Both the position numbers and the translations under genes were made by a program. Shown piece by piece: positions 46,367 through 55,332 of a stretch of DNA of 64,000 bases. The stretch's first letter is position 1. The number at the start of each line of letters is the position of its first letter. Source of the DNA: Prado023 sp963714995 (lineage in GTDB: Bacteria; Actinomycetota; Actinomycetes; S36-B12; CAIYMF01); assembly GCA_963714995.1 (NCBI GenBank), contig CAVQQP010000017.1, positions 310,001 to 374,000 of the forward strand. The letters are read 5' to 3'. The notes beneath the pieces were generated by a model. The model did no database searches, was not told the DNA's origin, and was given only the letters and a program-made list of their open reading frames with translations.

Positions 46367-47431
46367 TCAGCCCAGCCAGCCGCCCTCCGGCGGGCGCAGC
46401 GCGGCCTTGATCGAGCGCTCCTCACGGGCCTTGGCGTCGGCGATCGGCAACCGCGCGACTGTGACCGTCTCGCGGAAGGTCGCGGTCGCGAAGGTCTGCA
46501 TCCCCGCGCCCAGCGCCAGAGCCGCCCGCTCGCCGAACCTCAGGTGCCGGTCATGACCGAAGCGCTCGACGCCCCGACCCCTCTCCCCGCGCGTCCGCTC
46601 CGGCACGAGCACCAGCTCGAGGCGAAGGTCCCGGTCGGCCATCGAGTCCACCATCCGCAGGAACCCGCTGACCATCGCCTCCTCGTCGAAGCGCTGCCCG
46701 CGGTCCACCGAGTCGGTCACCGCCGTGATGATCCGCACCCGCCGCCCCGGCGTCATGCCCACGCGGGCGAGGAACCACGTCAGCCCGTCGCTCGAGCCCT
46801 GGTTGTACAGGTAGCGCCGTACTGTCTGCTGCCCCACGAACTTGTCATAGATGACCAGCGGCCTGCTCTCGGCGCAGAGGGGGCCGAAGCGCTCCTGCCA
46901 CTCGACCTCGCGGTTCACGCCCTCCCGCAGCGGGGCGTCGAGGACCTGGCGCGCGGCCATGAGCACCGAGGTGCGCCCGGCGGTCGTGATGCGCCCGATC
47001 TCGACCAGGCCCGACGGCGTGGTGGCGGAGAACTCGTCCTCGGCGACGCCCAGCAGCTCGGCCTGGTCGGCCTCGAGGAGGATGAGCTCGAGGTCGTCGG
47101 AGAGCTCGGAGTCGATCAGGCCCACGTCGAGGATGTCGCCCAGCAGCTCGTCCAGCGGCGGCCGTGCGATCCCGACCTGGACCTTCCGGCTGGAGAGCAC
47201 GACCTCCCATGCCTTGGCCAGCGAGGTCGGGAGCCTCCCGACCGCCGCGACGAACAGCTCGAGATGGGCCTGCGAGGTGAAGACCAGCCGACCGTGGACG
47301 GCGAGGTCCTCGAGCAGCTCCTCATGGATCGCCCGGCGCAGGGCCGGGTCCTCGGAGCGGTCGCCCAGGGCGCTCGTGGAGATCCCGACGCCGAACACCG
47401 TCCGGCGCGGCAGCGCGGCCCTGCCGGTCAC
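46367..47431 (-). CDS. PLD-like (MITC1-type?) protein, partner of the AAA ATPase
   Basis: 354 residues, GTG 47431 overlapping the ATPase stop by 4 bp. The N-terminal half (AIHEELLEDLAVHGRLVFTSQAHLELF to LMAARQVL) is of unrecognised type, possibly PIN-like. The C-terminal half has ESRPLVIYDKFVGQQTVRRYL, then LRLELVLVPE and FGHDRHLRFGERAALALGAGM, which resembles the I-x-D-x-Y ... HDR-x(3)-F ... G-x-G pattern of phospholipase-D-like MITC1 domains found with defence ATPases. Family placement is tentative; no signal peptide or membrane helix. Confidence 0.5.
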   Translation of the reverse strand: MTGRAALPRRTVFGVGISTSALGDRSEDPALRRAIHEELLEDLAVHGRLVFTSQAHLELFVAAVGRLPTSLAKAWEVVLSSRKVQVGIARPPLDELLGDILDVGLIDSELSDDLELILLEADQAELLGVAEDEFSATTPSGLVEIGRITTAGRTSVLMAARQVLDAPLREGVNREVEWQERFGPLCAESRPLVIYDKFVGQQTVRRYLYNQGSSDGLTWFLARVGMTPGRRVRIITAVTDSVDRGQRFDEEAMVSGFLRMVDSMADRDLRLELVLVPERTRGERGRGVERFGHDRHLRFGERAALALGAGMQTFATATFRETVTVARLPIADAKAREERSIKAALRPPEGGWLG

Positions 47432-48570
47432 GAGCGCCCGCCCAGCACCTCGGCCAGCCGCTCGTCGAAGAACCCACCCGGCCACCCGTCGACGAGGTCT
47501 CCCTCGGCATCGACCTCCAGGCGCCGCACGAACGCCGCCCCGTCCACGTCGAGGTCCACGTAGAGGATGGCGAGGTCGGCCGGGGCGAGCACCCCCTCGC
47601 GGACCCGGCGCAGCAGCCGCAGCACCAGGTGCTCGGAGTGCGTCTCGATGAGCAGCTGGGCGCGCCCGGAGACCACCGTGTCGACGAACAGGTCGCCGAC
47701 CGCGGACTGCAGCCTCGGGTGCAGGTGCACCTCGGGCTGCTCGACGAGGATCAACCCGGACGCCGTGAGCAGCGACTGCACGATGATCGGCAGCAGCTGG
47801 CCCACGCCGTACCCGACGCCGCGCGACGAGACCAGCACCCGCGGCTCGCGGCGGACATCCTCGAGTGCCAGCACCGCGAACTCCCCGGCGGTCCGCACGA
47901 GGTCCTGGCTGAGCGGGTCGAGCATGCGCACGTGGTAGCCCAGCCCGAGCCGGTCGCACCACTCGTTGACAGCGGTGACGAGGTCGGGGCGCGCATGCAG
48001 GATCGCGGCCATCTCCTCGCCCGAGGGGCCGACGTAGTCCTCGCTCCCCTGACCGACGAGCGTCGTCCGCTCGGCCCGGGCGCGCATCGGCCCGACGAAG
48101 TACACACGCTCGAGGGTGCCCCAGAACTCCTCGGTCACCCGATGGTGCAGCGCGACGCCCGGCTGGTCGCCCCACGGCCGCGGGCCCTCGATCGAACCGC
48201 GCTCGGAACCGTCGGCCAGCTCGGTGTGCGCGCGGACTGCCGCACGCCGGGAGGGGTCCCACCGGAACGAGATGGCGGCCTCACGCGGCACCCCTGCGGC
48301 CGAGGTCCATCCGAAGCCCAGGGTCATCGGCGCGTCGACGTCGTGGCAGTGCACGGCCATCCGGAACGAACCACCCTCGACCAGGTCGCCGGACATCGAC
48401 AGCACGTCGGGGCGCGCGGCGGTCTGGGCCAGCATCGGCAGCACCGACAGCAAGGAGGACTTCCCGGCCGAGTTGGGACCGAACACCAGGGTCAGCGGCG
48501 CGAGGCCGACTCGCTGGGGAGCCGGGGCGAAGGACCGCAGGCCCCCGATGGTGAGGTGTCGCATCAGCAC
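47428..48570 (-). CDS. AAA family ATPase of the DUF3696 (OLD/SMC-like) type
   Basis: 380 residues. Walker A VFGPNSAGKSSLLSVL at about residue 30, ABC-like signature SSRGVGYGVGQLLPIIV, Walker B GLILVEQPEVHLHPRLQ, switch His in LLIETHSEHLVLRLLRR and the DUF3696 ending GWPGGFFDERLAEVL. There is no TOPRIM domain, unlike GajA/OLD nucleases. GTG 48570 lies 7 nt after TAGGCT (leaderless). The 4-bp overlap with the PLD-like gene indicates a dedicated two-gene unit. Confidence 0.8.
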   Translation of the reverse strand: MLMRHLTIGGLRSFAPAPQRVGLAPLTLVFGPNSAGKSSLLSVLPMLAQTAARPDVLSMSGDLVEGGSFRMAVHCHDVDAPMTLGFGWTSAAGVPREAAISFRWDPSRRAAVRAHTELADGSERGSIEGPRPWGDQPGVALHHRVTEEFWGTLERVYFVGPMRARAERTTLVGQGSEDYVGPSGEEMAAILHARPDLVTAVNEWCDRLGLGYHVRMLDPLSQDLVRTAGEFAVLALEDVRREPRVLVSSRGVGYGVGQLLPIIVQSLLTASGLILVEQPEVHLHPRLQSAVGDLFVDTVVSGRAQLLIETHSEHLVLRLLRRVREGVLAPADLAILYVDLDVDGAAFVRRLEVDAEGDLVDGWPGGFFDERLAEVLGGRS

Positions 48571-48644
48571 GTGGCCGAGCCTAGGCGGCCGATAGGCTCC
48601 ACAGCAGCCCCTCGGGCACGCGGAATGCGGTTCGATCCGGTTTC

Positions 48645-48668
48645 GACTATACCCCCGGGGGTATAGTC
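48645..48668. promoter_or_regulatory. CsoR/CstR-like palindromic operator
   Basis: A perfect 24-bp palindrome whose core is ATACCCCCGGGGGTAT. It resembles operators of CsoR-family repressors (Cu sensor CsoR, persulfide sensor CstR). It ends 31 bp before the CoA-disulfide reductase-rhodanese start, the kind of gene CstR controls in staphylococci. No CsoR-type gene is in the window. Confidence 0.65.
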
Positions 48669-48699
48669 ATCTCATCACGGAACCGACCCGAGGAGCACC

Positions 48700-50373
48700 A
48701 TGAAGACCATCATCATCGGCGGTGTCGCCGGTGGAGCATCCGCCGCAACCCGCCTGCGCCGGCTCGACGAGTCCCACGAGATCGTCGTGCTGGAGCGCAG
48801 CGGATACGTCTCGTTCGCCAACTGCGGCCTGCCGTACTACATCGGCGGCACGATCGCCGAGCGCCGGAGCCTGCTGCTGCAGACGCCGCGGAGCCTGAAC
48901 GCCCGCTTCGGCCTCGACGTGCGCGTCAACTCCGAGGTCACGTCGATCGATCCGGCCGCGCGCACCGTCACCGTCAATGACCTCGCCACCGGCGAGTCCT
49001 ACACCGAGGGCTACGACCACCTCGTCCTCTCCCCCGGCGCCTCCCCCATCGTCCCCCCGATCCCCGGGGTCGAGCGCGCCCTCACCCTGCGCACGATCGA
49101 GGACACCGACCGGATCAAGGAGCGCGTCGACTCGCTGCTGCTGGCCGTGGACTCCAGCGAGGAGGCGGTCGGCGGCGCCGCGCTGTCGGCGGTCATCGTG
49201 GGCGGCGGGTTCATCGGCCTGGAGATGGCCGAGAGCCTGCGCGAGCGCGGCATGGACGTGACGGTCGTCGAGCTCGGCACGCAGGTCATGGCGCCGCTCG
49301 ACCCGGAGATGGCCGCGATCGTGGCCGCCGAGCTGCGCAAGCACGGCGTGCACCTGGCCCTCGGCGTGCAGGTCACCGAGGTCCGCAGGGACACCGTGCT
49401 GCTCTCCGACGGCCGAGAGATCGACGCCGACATGGTCATCATGAGCATCGGCGTCCGACCGGACACGAAGCTGGCCGTCGCTGCCGGCCTGCAGCTCGGC
49501 CCGCGGGGCGGGATCAAGGTCGACGACCAGATGCGCACGTCCGATCCGAACATCTACGCCGTGGGCGATGCGGTCGACAAGTCGGATGCCACCACCGGCG
49601 AGCCGACGCTGGTCCCGCTGGCCAACTCGGCCAACCGCCAGGGCCGGCTCGTGGCCGACGCGATCTCCGGGCGGTCGATCCGCTTCGGCGGCGTGCTCGG
49701 GACCGCCATCGTGAAGGTGTTCGACCTGACGGTCGCCGTGACCGGCGCCAACGAGAAGCGGCTGAAGTCCTCGGGCAGGGCGTACGCGGCGATCCACACC
49801 CACCCCGGCTCGCACGCCGGCTACTACCCCGGCGCCGAGCGGATCAGCCTGAAGCTGCTGTTCGACCCACAGACCGGGCAGATCCTCGGCGCCCAGGGCA
49901 TCGGCGGCACCGGCACCGACAAGCGGATCGATGTCCTGGCCACCGCCATGACCGGCGGGATCACCGCCGACGAGCTGGCCGCCCTGGAGCTGGCGTACGC
50001 GCCGCCCTACGGCTCGGCCAAGGATCCGATCAACCAGATCGGGTACGTCGCGGAGAACATCATGCAGGGCACGACCCGGACCATCGCCTGGGACGAGGTG
50101 GACTCCACCGACCGGTTCCTGATCGACGTGCGCACGCACGGCGAGCACCGGCGCGGCCACATCGAGGACTCGGTCAACATCAGTGTCGACGACCTGCGCG
50201 CGCGGCACACCGAGATCCCGCGGGACGCCTCGGGGCAGCCCGTCCCGGTCGCGGTCTACTGCCAGGTCGGCCAGCGCGGGCACACGGCTGCGCGACTGCT
50301 CACCCAGCTCGGCTACGACGTGGTGAACCTCGACGGCGGCTGGCTGACCTACAGCCTGGCCCGCGCGAGCTGA
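48700..50373 (+). CDS. CoA-disulfide reductase-rhodanese fusion
   Basis: 557 residues. FAD-binding IIIGGVAGGASAATRLRR, active-site Cys42 in FANCGLPYYIGG, NAD-binding VIVGGGFIGLEMAE, FAD site IYAVGDAVD, a dimerisation domain (YAPPYGSAKDPINQIGY), then a C-terminal rhodanese domain (about 465-557) with catalytic Cys521 in VYCQVGQRGHTA. Such CoADR-RHD enzymes reduce CoA persulfide or polysulfide and handle reactive sulfur. GAGGAG precedes the ATG. The palindrome upstream suggests persulfide-responsive repression. Confidence 0.92.
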   Translation: MKTIIIGGVAGGASAATRLRRLDESHEIVVLERSGYVSFANCGLPYYIGGTIAERRSLLLQTPRSLNARFGLDVRVNSEVTSIDPAARTVTVNDLATGESYTEGYDHLVLSPGASPIVPPIPGVERALTLRTIEDTDRIKERVDSLLLAVDSSEEAVGGAALSAVIVGGGFIGLEMAESLRERGMDVTVVELGTQVMAPLDPEMAAIVAAELRKHGVHLALGVQVTEVRRDTVLLSDGREIDADMVIMSIGVRPDTKLAVAAGLQLGPRGGIKVDDQMRTSDPNIYAVGDAVDKSDATTGEPTLVPLANSANRQGRLVADAISGRSIRFGGVLGTAIVKVFDLTVAVTGANEKRLKSSGRAYAAIHTHPGSHAGYYPGAERISLKLLFDPQTGQILGAQGIGGTGTDKRIDVLATAMTGGITADELAALELAYAPPYGSAKDPINQIGYVAENIMQGTTRTIAWDEVDSTDRFLIDVRTHGEHRRGHIEDSVNISVDDLRARHTEIPRDASGQPVPVAVYCQVGQRGHTAARLLTQLGYDVVNLDGGWLTYSLARAS

Positions 50374-50443
50374 GCCGACCCGCCCGCACAGGTCCCGACA
50401 CGACGGTGTACGCGCGCGTGCGTGCAGACCCCTGGCTGTGTTG

Positions 50444-50449
50444 TACGGT
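50444..50449 (+). promoter_or_regulatory. Likely -10 element of cspA
   Basis: TACGGT in TTGTACGGTGTTG gives a 5' leader of about 65 nt before cspA; such leaders are usual for cold-shock genes. Confidence 0.4.
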
Positions 50450-50519
50450 GTTGCCGCTGTTGGACGAAGGGAGTCGAGCAGCGGCTCACATCACATCTGC
50501 ACGAGGAGTACGAAGCACC

Positions 50520-50723
50520 ATGGCACAAGGCACCGTCAAGTGGTTCAACGCCGAGAAGGGGTACGGCTTCATCGCCCCCGACGACGGCAGCGCAGACGTC
50601 TTCGTTCACTACAGCGCCATCCAGTCCAGCGGCTACCGGTCGCTCGAGGAGGAGCAGCGCGTCGAGTTCGAGGTCACCCAGGGACAGAAGGGTCCGCAGG
50701 CGGACCAGGTCACCCCGCTCTGA
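50520..50723 (+). CDS. cspA: Cold-shock protein
   Basis: 67 residues, a single cold-shock domain. RNP1 KGYGFIAPDD and RNP2 VFVHYSAIQ bind single-stranded RNA/DNA; starts MAQGTVKWFNAEKG. GAGGAG lies 11 bases upstream. Its leader and strong terminator make it a monocistronic gene. Confidence 0.96.
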   Translation: MAQGTVKWFNAEKGYGFIAPDDGSADVFVHYSAIQSSGYRSLEEEQRVEFEVTQGQKGPQADQVTPL

Positions 50724-50745
50724 CGCCAGCACACTGGCCTTCACC

Positions 50746-50785
50746 CGAAGGACCCCCGATCCGCACCGGATCCGGGGGTCCTTCG
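50746..50785 (+). terminator. Hairpin terminator after cspA
   Basis: Perfect 12-bp stem CGAAGGACCCCC (50746-50757) with 50774-50785; the loop contains a further GATCC/GGATC pairing. Confidence 0.75.
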
Positions 50786-50799
50786 TGCATGTCGCGCGA

Positions 50800-51922
50800 C
50801 TACCCCCGCCGGGCGCTGCGCAGCGCGATCCACGAGACGATCATCGTGGCCACCCCGCCGACGAGCAGCGCCAGCGCCGGTCCGACGACATCACCGGCCA
50901 CGGACGCGGCCAGGGCGGTGGCCGCCCCCGCGCCCAGTGCCAGCCAGTAGTTCGCCCTCCCCCGCAGGAAGGCGCCCAGCCCGAGGACGGCGACGGCCGC
51001 CTGCCCGGCCCGGGTCGGCCACGCCCAGGGGCCGGCCGCCATCCCGACGGAGGCGACCAGCGCCAGGCCCGCACCCAGGGCCATGGCCGTCCGGCGGCCA
51101 CGGGCCCAGCGCATGCCGAGCCCCGCCCAGAGTGCGCCCAGCCCCACCAGGAAGGCCCACGTGCCCGGCCCGGGCGGCACAGCCACCCACGCCGACCATG
51201 TCAGCGCACAGAGCAGTGCCGACTCGGAGACGGGTGTCCGGGCGATCACGTTGACCACCAGCAGTGCGACCACGACCCCCGCAGCCAGGGCCGCACTGCC
51301 CGGGCCAGCCGACGCCGCCCCCGCGGTGGACCCGAGCGCCACGGCCACCCCGGTCGCGGCCACCGCGACCCCGGTGGACAGCAGCCCCGACACCGCTCGG
51401 CGCCGCTCATCGCTGACCTCCCGGCTCCACGGGAGCCGCACGAACAGCCCCGCCGCGATGAGGGCCACGGTCATCAGGCCGGCGAAGGCCCAGCGCGCGG
51501 CCGGGTCCCACGCCCCCCACCCACGCGCGACCACACCGCCGATCGAGACGAGCACCAGGGCCGCACCGGTGTACATCCCGATCTCGGCGGCCACCCGCCG
51601 GCTGACCAGCGGGGCAGAGGCCGTGGGCGAGGCGCCCGCGCGGTCCACCACCGACATGGCCTGCCCGGACTGGCCGGGGGCGATCAACGGACCACGCGCA
51701 AGCACCTGGGTCGAGGCACCGGGGTCGTTCAGCGACGCCGCCACCTGGGCATCGAGGACCTCGGTGTCGGAGTGGCTGGGCCCCGGGCGCGGGTCCGGGG
51801 GCGCGGCGGGGGATCCGGACGGCCCGGACCACCCCGGCCGATCGGTCGAGCACGACCGTCGTCGGCTCCTCGGGGGCGCCCTGACCCTCGGCGTCCCCGG
51901 ACCGGCCACGGAATCCACGCAT
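50800..51922 (-). pseudogene. Multi-pass membrane protein, one frameshift in this sequence
   Basis: Leaderless start: ATG 51922 is 7 nt after TACGCT. The first 40 codons (MRGFRGRSGDAEGQGAPEEP) run in one frame; the rest (SDTEVLDAQVAASLNDPG, then about ten hydrophobic helices from GMYTGAALVLVSIGG onward) is in the next frame. One extra base in a C/G run near 51,800 reconciles them, giving about 374 residues. The helix-rich part begins near residue 115. No family recognised; function unknown. Confidence 0.55.
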
Positions 51923-51929
51923 GTCACCC

Positions 51930-51968
51930 AGCGTAGAGCCGCATCCGACCGGTCCGGGGCAGCACACT
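51930..51968. promoter_or_regulatory. Divergent leaderless -10 elements
   Basis: TACGCT (minus, 51935-51930) for the membrane protein and CACACT (plus, 51963-51968), 7 nt before GTG 51976 of the SulP gene. Confidence 0.4.
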
Positions 51969-51975
51969 GTGGGGC

Positions 51976-53699
51976 GTGGCCCCGTCAGCGCGTCCCACGC
52001 AGTACAACCTGCTGCGCCTCAAGCAGTTCGATCGCTCGTGCATGCGGCCCGACGTCTTCGCCGGCCTGGGCGTTGCGGCCTACCTCGATCCCGCAGGTCA
52101 TGGCCTACGCGACCCTGGCCGGGCTGGATCCCGTCGTGGGGCTCTGGGCCTGCCTGGCTGCCGCTGGCCATCTACGTGGTCGCGGGCACATCTCGGCTCC
52201 TGAGCGTCGGCCCCGAGTCGACGACCTCGATCCTCACGGCGGCCGCCCTCGCCCCCCTGGCCGCTCGGCGACGCCTCCACCTATGCCGCCATGGCCGGCA
52301 TGTGCGCCCTGATCGTGGGCGTCCTGGCCCTGGCCGCAGGCCTGCTCCGCGTGGGATTCGTCGCATCAGCTGCTCAGCCGCCCCGTGCTCATCGGCTACC
52401 TCGCAGGCGTCGCCGTGATCATGGTCGCCGGACAGCTCGGCAAGCTCCTCGGGGTGCAGGTGGACGGGACCGAACCGATCGCGCAGATCGTCTCAGCGGT
52501 GCAGCACCTCGACGCCACCAACGGCCCGACACTCGCCATCAGCCTCGCCGTCATCGTCACCCTGTTCGTCGGGACCCGGTTCGCCCCTCGGCTCCCCTGG
52601 CCGTTGCTCGCGGTGCTCGGCGCCACGGTGCTCACGACGGCGCTCGGACTGGAGGAGCAGGGGGTCAAGGTCGTGGGCAGCATCCCGCAGGGGCTGCCCC
52701 CGCTCTCAGCTGCCCACCGACCTGTCCCTGCTTCCCCAGATCCTCGGGCCAGCCGTCGGCATCGCCGTGGTCGCATTCGCCGACAACGCCCTCGACGGGC
52801 GGGCGTTCGCCGACGACGGTGAGGAGATCGACGCGGACGCCGAGCTGATCGTCCTGGGGATGTCCAACGTCGGGGCCGAGCCTCACGTCCGGGTTCCCGG
52901 TCTCGAGCAGCAGCAGCCGCACCGCGCTGGCCAAGGTGTCGGGGGCACGCACGCCGGCCTACGGCTGGGTCACCGCGGCCGCCGTCGTGCTCGTCCTGCT
53001 GTTCGCCGGGCCGATCCTGGCGGACTTCCCGATGGCGGCGCTGGGGGGCCTCGTGGTCTTCGCCGCCTTCAAGATCGTCGAGATCGCGGAGTTCCGGTGG
53101 CTCTGGAACTTCCGCCGCAGCGAGTTCTGGCTCGGCATCGCCACCGTCGTCGCCGTGCTCACGCTGAACCTGCTGGCCGGCATCGGGTTCGCGATCGCGC
53201 TGTCCGCCGTGGTCGTGCTGGCACGGGTCGCGCGGCCGCATGCCGCAGTGCTGGGCCAGGTCCCCGACCTGGCCGGAATGCACGACATCGGTGAGTACCC
53301 GGCCGCGACCCAGGTCGAGGGCCTGCTGGTGTTCCGGTACGACTCGCCCGCTCTTCTTCGCCAATGCCGAGGACTTCCGCATCCGCGTCCTCGACGCCGT
53401 GCGACGAGCAGCAGGGGGAGGGCCTCGAGGTGCAGGACCGTCCTGCTCAACTGCGAGGCCAACGTCGACGCGGACTCGACCGCGGTCGAGGCGCTCGAGT
53501 CGCTGGTGCGCGAGCTGCAGCGCGCAGGCATCTCCGTGGCCCTGGCGCGAGTCCACGTGGAGCTGGCGGAGCTGCTCGAGCGCGCAGGGATCCTCGGACC
53601 TGATCGGCGCGGACAACGTCTATCCGACGCTGCCCACCGCGGTGGCCGGCCACGAGGCCGAACCACGCACGGCCCCGACCTGCCCGATCCCGGACCTGA
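51976..53699 (+). pseudogene. SulP-family sulfate permease with STAS domain, ten single-base insertions
   Basis: Reconstructed, it is a full SulP transporter: FDRSCMRPDVFAGLGVAAYL, IPQVMAYATLAGLDPVVGLW, GTSRLLSVGPESTTSILTAA, SRPVLIGYLAGVAVIMVAGQ, AFADNALDGRAFA, the transmembrane part to about 53,230, then a STAS domain (VLLNCEANVDADSTAVEALE). The frame moves forward by one at about 52087, 52159, 52266, 52369, 52706, 52879, 53349, 53402, 53434 and 53593; each is explained by one extra base. The stop is uncertain (TGA 53697-53699 after one more shift). Sulfate uptake would suit the cys operon 3 kb on. Confidence 0.8.
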
Positions 53700-53791
53700 C
53701 GGCGCGGGACGGCTCGCCCGCCGTCACCCCGCGTCCGGCTCAGCCCGCGGGGTACCGTCGGCGCTGGTACCCACAACCAGGAGGTCGGCAC

Positions 53792-55276
53792 ATGCTCGAG
53801 GCGTCGGAGGTCGGCAACAAGCTGTCCAAGCAGGAGTTCAAGGACATCGAGCCACAGCTGCGCGTCGACCTGGTGAACGCCCAGTACGACCTGCGCTCGG
53901 CCGACTTCGGCGTCCTGGTGTTCGTCGCCGGCGACGACCGGATCGCAGGCAACGAGGTCGTCAACCGGATCAACGAGTGGATGGACGCCCGGTTCATCCA
54001 GACCCACGTGATGGGCCCGCTGACCGCTGAGGAGTCGATGCGCCCGCGCTACTGGCGGGTCTGGCGGGACATGCCGGCGAAGGGCCGGATCGCGCTCATG
54101 GCCGGCGGCATCCTGCGGCTGCTGCACGAGAACCTGTCCGGTGACCTCACCGACGAGGAGTACGAGACCGCGATCGACCACCTCGAGCAGCTGCAGGAGG
54201 CGCTCGTCGCCGACGGGATGCTGATCATCAAGATGTTCCTGCACACCCCGGCCAAGAAGCAGCGCAAGCGGATGAAGAAGGCCGAGAGCGACCGCGACGA
54301 GGGCTGGCGCATCGACCAGCGCGACTGGGCGATGCTGGACCTGCTCGAGGAGAGCGAGCACAAGCTCGAGAAGCTGCTGCGCCGCACGTCGGTGGCCGGG
54401 GCACCGTGGTCGGTCGTCGAGGCGACCGACGCCCGGTACCGCGACGTGGCCGTGGCGCGCACGATCCTCAACGCGATCACCGCGCGACTGGCCGAGGGGC
54501 CCCCCACAGGCGTCGCTGTCAGCGACCAGCTGTTCGCCCCGGTCGATCGACAGGCCACGGTGCTGGACACCGTCGACCTCGACCGGACCACGGACAAGGC
54601 GACCTACGACAAGGAGCTCAACGCGCTCCAGCGCGAGGTGCACCGGCTGTCCCGGCAGGCGCGCGACCGGGGCCTGTCGACGGTCCTGGCGTTCGAGGGC
54701 TGGGACGCCGCCGGCAAGGGCGGGGCGATCCGCCGGATCACGCAGGCCCTGGAGGCCGGCGACTACCGCGTGATCTCGACGGCCGCCCCCACCGAGGAGG
54801 AGCGCAAGTACCACTACCTGTGGCGGTTCTGGCGCGACCTGCCCCCGGCCGGGAAGTTCGTGATCTACGACCGCACCTGGTACGGCCGGGTGCTGGTCGA
54901 GCGGATCGAGGGGTTCGCCACCCCGGCCGAGTGGCAGCGCGCCTACGACGAGATCAACGACTTCGAGGACCAGCTCGTCGAGCGCGGCTTCTACGTGGCC
55001 AAGTTCTGGCTGCACATCTCAGCCGACGAGCAGCTGGCCCGCTTCCAGGCCCGGGAGAACACCCCGGAGAAGTCCCACAAGATCACCGAGGAGGACTACC
55101 GCAACCGGGAGAGGTGGGATGAGTACGTGCAGGCCGTCGACCAGATGGTGGTGCGCACGTCCTCGAGCGACTCGCCGTGGCACATCGTCCCCGCCAACGA
55201 CAAGCTCACCGCACGGCTCGAGGTCCTCGACCACGTCCGCACGGGGCTGAAGAGGGCGCTGCGGACGCTGCCCTGA
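53792..55276 (+). CDS. Two-domain polyphosphate kinase 2 (polyphosphate:AMP phosphotransferase type)
   Basis: 494 residues, two fused PPK2 folds. The C-terminal domain has an intact Walker A (FEGWDAAGKGGAIRRI), lid and Walker B-like YDRTWYGRVLVERIEG. The N-terminal copy is degenerate (VAGDDRIAGNEVVNRINEW instead of a P-loop). This matches class II PPK2 enzymes, which phosphorylate AMP to ADP with polyphosphate. AGGAGG is 7 bases before ATG 53792. Confidence 0.9.
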   Translation: MLEASEVGNKLSKQEFKDIEPQLRVDLVNAQYDLRSADFGVLVFVAGDDRIAGNEVVNRINEWMDARFIQTHVMGPLTAEESMRPRYWRVWRDMPAKGRIALMAGGILRLLHENLSGDLTDEEYETAIDHLEQLQEALVADGMLIIKMFLHTPAKKQRKRMKKAESDRDEGWRIDQRDWAMLDLLEESEHKLEKLLRRTSVAGAPWSVVEATDARYRDVAVARTILNAITARLAEGPPTGVAVSDQLFAPVDRQATVLDTVDLDRTTDKATYDKELNALQREVHRLSRQARDRGLSTVLAFEGWDAAGKGGAIRRITQALEAGDYRVISTAAPTEEERKYHYLWRFWRDLPPAGKFVIYDRTWYGRVLVERIEGFATPAEWQRAYDEINDFEDQLVERGFYVAKFWLHISADEQLARFQARENTPEKSHKITEEDYRNRERWDEYVQAVDQMVVRTSSSDSPWHIVPANDKLTARLEVLDHVRTGLKRALRTLP

Positions 55277-55294
55277 CGCGGGTCACGCGGAGCG

Positions 55295-55328
55295 CCCACG
55301 CCTCGACGGCGACGCGCCGGGGCGTGGG
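55295..55328. terminator. Convergent hairpin between ppk2 and the glycerophosphotransferase gene
   Basis: 8-bp stem CCCACGCC (55295-55302) with GGCGTGGG (55321-55328). Confidence 0.45.
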
Positions 55329-55332
55329 GGGA

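Noticed and set aside
46153..46425. 90-codon minus-strand frame between the PLD-like gene and the pseudoprotease
   Set aside because: It overlaps the end of the PLD-like gene in another frame, lacks a start signal and resembles no protein I know; treated as intergenic.
48667..50283. 538-codon minus-strand frame opposite the CoA-disulfide reductase
   Set aside because: Mirror of a clearly recognised gene; no start signal or domain of its own.
51976..53699. Programmed ribosomal frameshifting in SulP
   Set aside because: Ten shifts without a common slippery sequence or downstream structure cannot be programmed recoding.
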